Origin: a virus
Virus record (IMG/VR): IMGVR_UViG_3300032288_001889
Span: 1 to 32,302 of that record
Length of the DNA stretch: 32,302 bases
Strand: one strand, 5' to 3'
Made by a program: the position numbers and the translations under genes. Shown in pieces: positions 22,489-28,039 of the stretch; positions within the stretch are counted from its first letter, which is position 1, and each line of letters starts with the position of its first letter. The notes beneath the pieces are model-generated. The model was not told the origin of the DNA. It worked only from the letters and a program-made list of their open reading frames with translations, and ran no database searches.

Positions 22489-22518
22489 CAAACATACAAA
22501 CAAGATCGCAACCACAAA
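22489..22518 (-). promoter_or_regulatory. Bacteroidota-type promoter for the minus-arm small-gene operon
   Basis: Minus strand TTTG (22515-22518), 18-bp spacer, TATGTTTG (22489-22496), reading into the 69-aa gene and probably the cassette beyond. Confidence 0.6.
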
Positions 22519-22529
22519 ACCAAAAATTG

Positions 22530-23033
22530 TTAACGGCGCACAACACTACCCGGGTAACCACGAACCCTCGACCCCCTGTAACAGTAAGAGGGGTTGACCC
22601 AGTACACATCCTTATAACCGACAACCCCAAGTATAAAGCCATACCGCTCCAGCTCCTCCACACCGGCCTTATAAGTGTTAACACTAACCCCGGACTCCGA
22701 CAGATACCTCGGCACGTTCACCCACACGTACCCCTTATTAAGGTCCAGCTCGAAAGTCATCCACACAAACAGCCTCAGCGCCGGGTTACCGAGGTTCATC
22801 CACAGCAGCCTCCTGCCACCACCAACATACAAGGACACCTTCTCGTCGCGCTCCAAGTCCGCAGACGACGGCAGCCACAGACCGTCACGGTCCTGCTCGT
22901 AGCGGCCCTCCACGACGATAGAGCTCACCGGGATCTCCACACCCCTAGACAGCGGGTTCACACCTATGCGGGAGTCGTCCACGTCGGGGCGGTAACTACG
23001 TCTGTCAAAATTTGATTTTTTGGAAGTGGCCAT
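22530..23033 (-). CDS. RepL-like winged-helix DNA-binding protein
   Basis: 167 aa. Residues about 75-165 fit a replication/regulatory winged helix: MNLGNPALRLFVWMTFELD, a helix pair with YLSESGVSVNTYKAGVEELE, and GVVGYKDVYWVNPSYCYRGS, where the YWVNP...G end is typical of RepL-type proteins. The N-terminal 60 residues are basic and polar. As the first minus-arm gene next to the divergent control region it may bind the repeats and palindromes at 23003-23236, as initiator or repressor (inference). Confidence 0.65.
   Translation of the reverse strand: MATSKKSNFDRRSYRPDVDDSRIGVNPLSRGVEIPVSSIVVEGRYEQDRDGLWLPSSADLERDEKVSLYVGGGRRLLWMNLGNPALRLFVWMTFELDLNKGYVWVNVPRYLSESGVSVNTYKAGVEELERYGFILGVVGYKDVYWVNPSYCYRGSRVRGYPGSVVRR
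23003..23015. promoter_or_regulatory. Operator-like half palindrome near the RepL-like start
   Basis: TGTCAAAATTTGA, a near copy of the perfect palindrome at 23178-23192, located within the first codons of the RepL-like gene. Confidence 0.4.
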
Positions 23034-23087
23034 AACGTACTGATATTGTTTGTGTTACAAGGGTTTTCGGGGTCAACTCGATCCGGC

Positions 23088-23109
23088 CTATAAGGATATT
23101 CTATAAGGA
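23088..23109. repeat. Direct repeat CTATAAGGA x2
   Basis: 9-bp identical repeats at 23088-23096 and 23101-23109 (period 13) upstream of the RepL-like gene; iteron or operator candidate. Confidence 0.5.
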
Positions 23110-23177
23110 CGAAACGAGTGGGTGCGAAAATACGCACGGAGCCCTACATACACAAGCCTTTTAGCGTTTTTTAACTT

Positions 23178-23192
23178 TGTCAAATTTTGACA
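23178..23192. promoter_or_regulatory. Operator palindrome TGTCAAA-T-TTTGACA
   Basis: Perfect 7-bp arms around one base. It overlaps TAACTTTG (23172-23179), a TAnnTTTG box on the plus strand, so a bound protein could block a start there. Confidence 0.55.
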
Positions 23193-23224
23193 GCGCTTTT
23201 CCGATGACGAGGGGGTGCGATCAT

Positions 23225-23236
23225 TAACGCGCGTTA
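23225..23236. promoter_or_regulatory. Palindrome TAACGCGCGTTA
   Basis: Perfect 12-bp palindrome at the left edge of the GC-rich tract; possible protein-binding site. Confidence 0.4.
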
Positions 23237-23276
23237 TCTGGGGAATGAAACACGCGTGTGCTGGGATGGTGAGAGG

Positions 23277-23312
23277 CGTATGTCGGGGTGTCGATAACCG
23301 TATGTCGGGGTG
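23277..23312. repeat. Direct repeat CGTATGTCGGGGTG x2
   Basis: 14-bp identical copies at 23277-23290 and 23299-23312, period 22 bp (about two helical turns), so both face the same side of the DNA. Confidence 0.6.
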
Positions 23313-23858
23313 GGTGAGGTATCATGCGTGCGCGCGCGTCGGCGGCTCGGAATCGCCTTTTCCGCGAGGGAGGGGGTATAACCGCGTGTGTATGTGCGCG
23401 TGCGTGCGCGCGTATAAACCAGCGCGTGGGCGCGCGCGTATAGTCCACCGCGAGCGTGTGCCCGTCTACCATTTCGCGCGTGGGCGTGGTGTGGAAACCG
23501 TGCGCGTGCGTGGTATCCGACGGGGAAAAGCGGGGAACGTGGGCAACTTGGTGCGCTGTGGACTCACCCCCACCGCCCCTTATCCTGCCCCTCTCATGCG
23601 CCGAAACGCGCGTGTGCATGGTGTGTGTGCGCGTGTATGTGGGCACCGTCGAGCGCCCCTCTTTTGGTCTTGATTGCTCCGTATATTTTTCACGGGCACC
23701 GTCATCTTCGCTCATTTTCACCGCTCTGAACGTGCAGTGTTTGTTGGTGTTTGGTGTGTTTTGCCCCTCTGCACCCTGCGTAAACACTCGGAAAATAAAA
23801 AAAGTACCCGCATAAATTAGGGCTTTCAGAAGTTTTTCGTGTAATTTGATAAAATAAA

Positions 23859-23891
23859 TTTGGAAATTGAAAATAGTTGATAGCATATTTG
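23859..23891 (+). promoter_or_regulatory. Promoter of the plus arm
   Basis: TTTG (23859-23862), 21-bp spacer, CATATTTG (23884-23891), one mismatch from TAnnTTTG. Predicted start near 23898, exactly where the structured RNA begins. Confidence 0.6.
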
Positions 23892-23897
23892 CACCGT

Positions 23898-24212
23898 CAA
23901 ACAACGACAAGGGAGATACAGAATGCGCCCCTAGTTTATGTGAGTCCGCGAGGCATGTCACAAACACTGAAGCAAGAAAACGAACTTTACACCACTTCTC
24001 GGAAAACTAAAGTGGTAGGCGCTTAGGCAACGAAGCGAAATCAGGAGGCAGCCTGAAAATGTGGGAAACATACCACAGCCGTCATAGTATCACTGATACA
24101 GGCTAAACTGCCCCGAGCCCTGCAAATAGCAGGGGAGACGAGACAAGCGATAGGCTAGCTGCACAGGGCAGCGCGCGACGGCGTTAGGTGGTTCGAGCCC
24201 ACCGCTAGCTAC
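23898..24212 (+). ncRNA. Multi-hairpin structured RNA with tRNA-like 3' end
   Basis: No ORF, but successive stem-loops: ACCACTT/AAGTGGT (23991, 24010), CGCTT/AAGCG (24020, 24033), TCAGG/CCTGA (24041, 24052), TGTGG/CCACA (24060, 24073), AGCC/GGCT (24077, 24101) enclosing GTATC/GATAC (24087, 24095), CCCTGC/GCAGGG (24118, 24129). The 3' end is a T-arm (GGTGG, loop TTCGAGC, CCACC; 24187-24203) followed at once by GCTAGCT (24204-24210), which pairs with GGCTAGC (24153-24159) like an acceptor stem. Only 27 nt lie between that strand and the T-arm, too few for normal D and anticodon arms. It is a free RNA or the leader of the plus-arm mRNA; I recognise no known class. Confidence 0.7.
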
Positions 24213-24231
24213 TAACCAAATTTCAATTACC

Positions 24232-24591
24232 ATGTACAAGATTGCATTTCACCTAGCGCGCGGCGCTAACTTTCAGAAGTTTCAGATACGTGACGCTAAC
24301 AATGAGGCGACGTATATCGAGCCTAACGACTTCGACATTATCCTGCACAACTGCAAACTCAAAAATCAGAAGGGCGCGTCCCTCCGTATATTCAAGGGCG
24401 GCGACAAGGCTCGCTGCGCGTGGATAGAGTTCGAGCGCTACGAGGTCGTGGCTAAGGCTAACTACACGTCAGAGGTCGACGTGCGCTTCAACCCCCGTGT
24501 ATCACCTACGTGGTGCGTCGCAGGCGTCGACGGGCAGGACGACAAGACCTTCGCTCAGTTGCGTACCAACGGCCGCAAGGTCTACAAGTAA
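24232..24591 (+). CDS. Hypothetical 119-aa protein, conserved phage family
   Basis: MYKIAFHLARGANFQKFQIR, CKLKNQKGASLRIFKGG, CAWIEFE and VRFNPRVSPTWCVAG are the blocks of a small beta-rich family seen in many Bacteroidota phages and plasmids, function unknown to me. First gene of the plus arm, 20 bp past the structured RNA, with an A/T-rich leader (TTTCAATTACC). Followed by GC hairpin 24600. Confidence 0.7.
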   Translation: MYKIAFHLARGANFQKFQIRDANNEATYIEPNDFDIILHNCKLKNQKGASLRIFKGGDKARCAWIEFERYEVVAKANYTSEVDVRFNPRVSPTWCVAGVDGQDDKTFAQLRTNGRKVYK

Positions 24592-24599
24592 AAACTACA

Positions 24600-24641
24600 G
24601 CCCCGCCACGAAAGTGAGCGGGGCTTTCGCAGTATAAAACA
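24600..24641 (+). other. Intergenic GC hairpin E1
   Basis: GCCCCGC/GCGGGGC 7-bp stem, one bulged A on the 3' side, CAC/GTG upper stem, GAAA tetraloop; tail TTTCGCAGTATAAAACAA. Same architecture as 25867, 27159 and 27976. The T-run is short for a terminator. Confidence 0.7.
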
Positions 24642-24656
24642 ATTAATTTTTTCACC

Positions 24657-25019
24657 ATGAAAGTAGAACTTAACATCGGATTGGGAAACAATCCTTTTGA
24701 CGCGTCAAGCGCAGCAATGCTAGCAGCTAACGTGCTAACAAAGAACGGCGCAACAGAACTTGTGTTCCGCACCTCGCAGGGCACCTACGAAGAGAATGCG
24801 GAGCCTAACGTCATCATGAAGTTTGAATGGGATGTCGAGGGCGCCAAAACGTTCCACGGTATGTCGTTCCAAGACCTGCTCGAGGCGCTCGCAGTCATCA
24901 TGACTCAAGAGTGTATCGCCTTCTACGTTCCGGAATGGAAAGACGGCGGGCTGACCTACCGGACAGGTTTTGAAGGCGAACGTTACGACTTCGACCTTCA
25001 GTACTTCGAGCGTTGGTAG
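24657..25019 (+). CDS. Hypothetical 120-aa protein
   Basis: MKVELNIGLGNNPFDASSAA start, helix AAMLAANVLT, then EPNVIMKFEWDV and a mid helix FQDLLEALAVIMTQECIA, an alpha-beta fold typical of a common phage family. A/T-rich leader. Its TAG is 6 bp upstream of hammerhead ribozyme 1. Function unknown. Confidence 0.7.
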   Translation: MKVELNIGLGNNPFDASSAAMLAANVLTKNGATELVFRTSQGTYEENAEPNVIMKFEWDVEGAKTFHGMSFQDLLEALAVIMTQECIAFYVPEWKDGGLTYRTGFEGERYDFDLQYFERW

Positions 25020-25025
25020 GTTCAA

Positions 25026-25075
25026 GGTTAACTGATGAGTCCTAAGTGGACGAAACGCCGTGAGGCGTCTTAACC
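25026..25075 (+). ncRNA. Hammerhead ribozyme 1 (type I)
   Basis: Stem I GGTTAA (25026-25031) with TTAACC (25070-25075); core CTGATGA (25032-25038); stem II GTCC-TAAGT-GGAC (25039-25051); GAA (25052-25054); stem III ACGCC-GTGA-GGCGT (25055-25068); C at 25069. All invariant core bases are present. Predicted cleavage after 25069, between the 120-aa gene and the 44-aa gene. Confidence 0.93.
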
Positions 25076-25097
25076 AAAAAAAAAATCCATATAAAAA

Positions 25098-25232
25098 ATG
25101 AAAACATTCACTCTCATCGCGTCACTAGCATGCATGGTGACAAGCGCAGTAATCGCTGACCTGTTCCTGTTCGGGATATCCGTAGTGTCAGTGTTCAGTT
25201 CAATTCTATTAAACTTTCAAAAGACTAAGTAA
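25098..25232 (+). CDS. Small membrane protein (44 aa)
   Basis: MKTFTLIASLACMVTSAVIA followed by DLFLFGISVVSVFSSILL and a short basic tail (NFQKTK): two hydrophobic segments separated by one Asp. The ATG follows a run of A after the ribozyme. Either a two-helix membrane protein or a signal sequence plus anchor. One base separates its stop from the next ATG. Function unknown. Confidence 0.65.
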   Translation: MKTFTLIASLACMVTSAVIADLFLFGISVVSVFSSILLNFQKTK

Positions 25233-25233
25233 C

Positions 25234-25512
25234 ATGGACAAATTTGCAAGACTAGACACGGCGACAGGTCGTGGAATGAACGAGGGCTACTGCGTCAACG
25301 ACGGCGAGGCTTACTTCGAAAACGAGAGCGACCTTATCGCTTACCTACGCAACGAGTGCAACGTTGATGAGAACAACGAACTCAGCGACGAGTTCATCTT
25401 GAACGAGGCTTATAACGTCGAGACCTACTACTACACCGAGTGGGACGCGGACGATGAGGACACCTACTACATTGAGGTCGAGGGCAAGTGGCTCGAGGTC
25501 CTGCAAGGTTAA
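25234..25512 (+). CDS. Very acidic 92-aa protein, possible DNA mimic
   Basis: 25 of 92 residues are Asp or Glu against 5 Lys/Arg, a net charge near -20, with acids and aromatics spread along the chain (ETYYYTEWDADDEDTYYIEV). The start GRGMNEGYCVNDGEAYFENE is typical of a small phage family of unknown function. Such charge in an early operon recalls antirestriction DNA mimics like Ocr and ArdA, but no family motif is visible. Its TAA is part of the GGTTAA stem of hammerhead 2. Confidence 0.65.
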   Translation: MDKFARLDTATGRGMNEGYCVNDGEAYFENESDLIAYLRNECNVDENNELSDEFILNEAYNVETYYYTEWDADDEDTYYIEVEGKWLEVLQG

Positions 25513-25565
25513 CTGACGAGGCTTCATTAGCCGAAACGTGAGGTTGTGCGCCTCACGTATTAACC
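25507..25565 (+). ncRNA. Hammerhead ribozyme 2 (type I)
   Basis: GGTTAA (25507-25512)/TTAACC (25560-25565); CTGACGA core, allowed because position 7 is variable; stem II GGCT-TCATT-AGCC; GAA; stem III ACGTGAGG-TTGTGCG-CCTCACGT (25536-25558); A at 25559. Predicted cleavage after 25559 (GTA site). The stop codon of the acidic protein is inside stem I. Confidence 0.9.
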
Positions 25566-25583
25566 AATTTAAATAATACAATT

Positions 25584-25856
25584 ATGAAGAATCAAGTAAC
25601 TAAAGAATCTCTGCAAGCAGAGCTAACTGCAAAAGAGTTTGCAATGTTAGAAGAAATCATCTCATGGTATAGCTTCGACGACAACGTATGCTTTGTACGT
25701 GAAACTAGCAGTTCTGAAAAGGGGCTTATCACTCAACTGAAAAATAAAGAGTTGATATATAACTCCTTTGAAGGTATGGGGCAAGAGGGTTATGAGCGCT
25801 CTAATTGGTACCCATGCGATTTAGTTCTTGACGCCTACTGCCTTGAGCATTACTAA
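25584..25856 (+). CDS. Hypothetical 90-aa protein, winged-helix-like
   Basis: Helix LTAKEFAMLEEIISWYSFDD, then SEKGLITQLKNKELIYNSF, which has the recognition-helix-to-wing form of small regulators, and an acid/aromatic end (LVLDAYCLEHY). It is AT-richer than its neighbours. Lies between hammerhead 2 and hairpin E2. Regulator role is a guess. Confidence 0.6.
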   Translation: MKNQVTKESLQAELTAKEFAMLEEIISWYSFDDNVCFVRETSSSEKGLITQLKNKELIYNSFEGMGQEGYERSNWYPCDLVLDAYCLEHY

Positions 25857-25866
25857 TGAAATCACA

Positions 25867-25910
25867 GCCCCGCCACGTATTGTGAGCGGGGCTTTCGTGG
25901 TAGAAAACAA
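25867..25910 (+). other. Intergenic GC hairpin E2
   Basis: GCCCCGC/GCGGGGC, bulged A, CAC/GTG, loop GTATT; tail TTTCGTGGTAGAAAACAA. Nearly identical to E1 in stem sequence. Confidence 0.7.
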
Positions 25911-25926
25911 ATCAAATCAAATCACA

Positions 25927-26055
25927 ATGAAAAAAGTTATCGCACTAGCAATCATCATCATTGCGCTCGCGTCATGCAGCACCAAGAAACTTACCCACTC
26001 ACACTACACCAAGGGGGTCACTCACGGGCAGGACGGCTGCGCTTGGCACCGATAG
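25927..26055 (+). CDS. Small lipoprotein (42 aa)
   Basis: MKKVIALAIIIIALASCSTK: Lys-rich start, hydrophobic core and a LASC lipobox, so cleavage before Cys17 and lipid attachment are expected. The mature part is only ~26 residues, His/Lys-rich (LTHSHYTKGVTHGQDG). ATG 25927 is preferred to an upstream in-frame start inside the previous gene. Could be a spanin-like or surface-exclusion peptide. The last G of its TAG is the first base of hammerhead 3. Confidence 0.7.
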   Translation: MKKVIALAIIIIALASCSTKKLTHSHYTKGVTHGQDGCAWHR

Positions 26056-26112
26056 GTTAACTGATGAGTCCTAGATGGACGAAACCTAGAGCGCAAGCCC
26101 TAGGTCTTAACC
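26055..26112 (+). ncRNA. Hammerhead ribozyme 3 (type I)
   Basis: GGTTAA (26055-26060)/TTAACC (26107-26112); CTGATGA; stem II GTCC-TAGAT-GGAC; GAA; stem III ACCTAG/CTAGGT (26084-26089, 26100-26105) topped by GC-GCAA-GC with a GNRA tetraloop; C at 26106. Predicted cleavage after 26106. Confidence 0.93.
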
Positions 26113-26130
26113 AATAAATAAAAAAAAGCC

Positions 26131-26508
26131 ATGGGATTTTTCAGTTGGAAAACATCGGACACGCACGAGTCCATCAGCAACACGTACTCGAAAAGGGGTA
26201 CATTCAAGGTGCACATGCTAACACCAAGTAGTCGTTACGTGGAAGACAGCTACGAGGGCTACGGCGTCTTCGGAGGCAAGGACTTCTACGAACTTGTTTA
26301 CGAACTCAACAAGGACCTTTACCTTGGGGACGACAACTGCGAGAGCAGAATCAAGGGTATCATGATGGCGCACGACAAGGCGCTGGAAGGCAAGCTAGTG
26401 CTGCCACGTTTCGCTGAGTTAGCGGACAGCAAATACGAAGACCTAGCGGACAGCGATAACTGCCCCGACCAAGGCTACTTCTACAACAACAATTTTTACA
26501 AATCATAA
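26131..26508 (+). CDS. Hypothetical 125-aa protein, conserved phage family
   Basis: MGFFSWKTSDTHESISNTYS and YEGYGVFGGKDFYELVYELN are the signature of a widespread phage family with unknown function. The following RIKGIMMAHDK and a C-terminal acidic/aromatic segment (SDNCPDQGYFYNNNFY) complete it. Leader AATAAATAAAAAAAAGCC follows hammerhead 3 directly. Confidence 0.8.
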   Translation: MGFFSWKTSDTHESISNTYSKRGTFKVHMLTPSSRYVEDSYEGYGVFGGKDFYELVYELNKDLYLGDDNCESRIKGIMMAHDKALEGKLVLPRFAELADSKYEDLADSDNCPDQGYFYNNNFYKS

Positions 26509-26514
26509 AACAAC

Positions 26515-26889
26515 ATGAGCAAAACAACGCGCGCTATTGGACAGCGCAATTCATTCACCAAGGCTTCAGAGTCTGCACCATTCAAAGTTAACCGCTTCGA
26601 GGTAGCTAAGCTAGTGAAAGCACAAACCGACGCCGTGAAGAGCGGAGTATGGGACTACCCCATGGATTATAAGTTCGCCAACAGCGGCGAGGTATGGGAC
26701 GCGGTCAACGCAGGCAAGAGCGTGCAGATGTTTGTGAGACAGTGCATGGTCGAGTTCGGCACCATCACGGGAGCCCTGCTAGGGAGTCAGCTAAACCACG
26801 TGTCCCACAGCAGCAAGCACGCCATCAGAAAGGGAGTGCTGAGAGCGCAGCAGTACAAGCAAATCATCGAGCAACTAAAAGCAAAGTAA
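26515..26889 (+). CDS. Hypothetical 124-aa basic helical protein
   Basis: Predicted mostly helical, with VNRFEVAKLVKAQTDAVKSG, a middle AVNAGKSVQMFVRQCMVEFG and a basic end (HAIRKGVLRAQQYKQIIEQL). Short A-rich spacers on both sides place it in the same unit as its neighbours. No family recognised. Confidence 0.6.
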   Translation: MSKTTRAIGQRNSFTKASESAPFKVNRFEVAKLVKAQTDAVKSGVWDYPMDYKFANSGEVWDAVNAGKSVQMFVRQCMVEFGTITGALLGSQLNHVSHSSKHAIRKGVLRAQQYKQIIEQLKAK

Positions 26890-26891
26890 CC

Positions 26892-27152
26892 ATGAGCATA
26901 CAACGTATCATCGAGATTCCCATCGAAGAATTACAGACCGAGCACGCGCGCAGCAACTGGGGTAACTTCAACACCGACCAATGCTGCCTGTGCGGCAAGA
27001 AGGTAGGCAAGAATCCTAGGTATGTGCACTACCTCACCAACGGAAACATCGTCAGCTATGGCGGCGACGACATCGAGGATAGCCAAGGCATGTTTGCTGT
27101 CGGCAGCGAGTGCGCCAAGAAGCTAGTCATAGACTTTGCCTTCTCCATATAA
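26892..27152 (+). CDS. Zinc-finger-like hypothetical protein (86 aa)
   Basis: Start at ATG 26892 (MSIQRIIEIPIEELQTEHAR), 2 bp after the previous stop; an earlier in-frame start would lie inside that gene. CCLCGKK near 32-38 and SECAKK near 76 with His 46 suggest a treble-clef-like zinc site (VHYLTNGN between). Small phage proteins with this plan are common; function unknown. Confidence 0.65.
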   Translation: MSIQRIIEIPIEELQTEHARSNWGNFNTDQCCLCGKKVGKNPRYVHYLTNGNIVSYGGDDIEDSQGMFAVGSECAKKLVIDFAFSI

Positions 27153-27158
27153 TACCAA

Positions 27159-27201
27159 GCCCCGCCGCGTAAAGCGTGCGGGGATTTGGCGGTAGAAACA
27201 A
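27159..27201 (+). other. Intergenic GC hairpin E3
   Basis: GCCCCGC/GCGGGG(A), bulged T, CGC/GCG, loop GTAAA; tail ATTTGGCGGTAGAAACAA. Compensatory change CAC/GTG to CGC/GCG relative to E1 and E2. Confidence 0.7.
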
Positions 27202-27220
27202 TTTAAAAAACAAACACAAT

Positions 27221-27595
27221 ATGGGACGTTCAGTAATGACGCTAAGCGGGGCGCAAATGACCGCATACATCGGAGGAAGCAAAGACTTCGAGTGGGACTA
27301 TCTTATCGAGGACCTGCAAGAACTCGGGATGGAACTTGGGATGAACAAGTCTAGCAGATGGGAGGACAGGGAGGTTCTGATCTTGCTCGAAGGCAACGGA
27401 GCCGAGGTTGGAATCGCGGAGTACGGCGACGTGATATCTTTCGGCATACGAACCGAGATGGAGGATGACCCGAGCGCGGCACGCTGGATTGACAAGAACG
27501 GTCCCGACCTAGTCAAGCTATTCCATAGCTACGGCGACCCGATACGCAGCGTCGGCACATTCAGCAACGGAGAAACTGTTTACGAAAAAAGATAA
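27221..27595 (+). CDS. Hypothetical 124-aa protein
   Basis: ATG 27221 (MGRSVMTLSGAQMTAYIGGS) follows an A-rich leader, so the longer frame is rejected. Contains YLIEDLQELGMELGMNKSS, a WEDREVLILLEGNGAEVG strand pair and EYGDVISFGIRTEM, an alpha-beta pattern. No family recognised. Confidence 0.6.
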   Translation: MGRSVMTLSGAQMTAYIGGSKDFEWDYLIEDLQELGMELGMNKSSRWEDREVLILLEGNGAEVGIAEYGDVISFGIRTEMEDDPSAARWIDKNGPDLVKLFHSYGDPIRSVGTFSNGETVYEKR

Positions 27596-27599
27596 TACC

Positions 27600-27953
27600 A
27601 TGAGCGGAAAAAAGTTTTACAACAGCGGCAGGATTGCCAACGTGTTCAGTCATCAAGACAGGCAGCGCCTGCTACACCACCACTCGATGACCTACAAGAT
27701 TTTTGTGGAGCTAAGCGAGGCGGGCTACTGGATGAAGCCGTCACTCATTGCAGAGTTCGAGGCTTGGAGCGACGAGGTCGAGATACGCATGGGCAAGAAG
27801 CCCGACAGCGACTACAGCTACAAGGTGCTAGAGAATTGCGCGGACTACGGACCGCTCACGCTGGCAGAATACTTCGAGGGCTGCGCTAGGCACACGCAGG
27901 CATTGTGCGAGAGCCTTGGCGCGGAATACAACGACCACCTGCCACGGATTTGA
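27600..27953 (+). CDS. Hypothetical 117-aa protein
   Basis: Starts 4 bp after the previous stop. N-terminal basic part SGKKFYNSGRIANVFSHQDR, mid helix SLIAEFEAWSDEVEIRMGKK, and a C-terminal YFEGCARHTQALCESLGAEY. Lies just before hairpin E4. Function unknown. Confidence 0.6.
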   Translation: MSGKKFYNSGRIANVFSHQDRQRLLHHHSMTYKIFVELSEAGYWMKPSLIAEFEAWSDEVEIRMGKKPDSDYSYKVLENCADYGPLTLAEYFEGCARHTQALCESLGAEYNDHLPRI

Positions 27954-27975
27954 TATTAGTTTGGTTACACTATCA

Positions 27976-28016
27976 CCTCGCCATCCTTCGGGAGGCGGGG
28001 TTTTGGTGGTAGAAAG
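27976..28016 (+). other. Intergenic GC hairpin E4
   Basis: CCTCGCC/GGCGGGG (one T-G pair), bulged A now on the 5' side, TCC/GGA, TTCG tetraloop; tail TTTTGGTGGTAGAAAG. Sequence differs from E1-E3 but the fold is kept. Confidence 0.65.
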
Positions 28017-28039
28017 TCATAATAAAACACAAACACAAC

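Larger units (their letters stand above)
23034..23897. other. Divergent intergenic region, no convincing gene
   Basis: Holds direct repeats CTATAAGGA (23088, 23101), hairpin GTGCG/CGCAC (23122-23137), palindromes at 23178 and 23225, repeats at 23277 and 23299, then from about 23310 to 23660 a GC-rich tract of CG/TG-rich alternating purine-pyrimidine steps. Frames across that tract give His/Arg/Thr-rich low-complexity translations on the minus strand and Arg/Val/Cys-rich ones on the plus strand, which I take as non-coding. The end turns AT-rich just before the plus-arm promoter. Confidence 0.6.

Noticed and set aside
23097-23130. Further hammerhead at GGACGAAACGAG
   Set aside because: The GGACGAAAC part is present but no CTGANGA lies upstream at a workable distance, and no stem I partner exists.
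23224-23967. Long minus-strand ORF (247 codons) and plus-strand ORFs in the GC-rich tract
   Set aside because: Translations are His/Arg/Thr- or Arg/Val/Cys-rich low-complexity on either strand, caused by CG/TG repeats that remove stops; no leader and no family-like pattern.
23898-24212. Transfer-messenger RNA
   Set aside because: The T-arm/acceptor end fits, but the acceptor partner is only 27 nt upstream of the T-arm, there is no 5' domain with the conserved GAC stretch, and no tag-like reading frame ending in ALAA.
24600-28016. GC hairpins as ordinary rho-independent terminators
   Set aside because: Only three or four T residues follow, interrupted by C or G, while real terminators in this window have five to eight T; the conserved tail and lack of new promoters argue for another role, though partial termination is not excluded.
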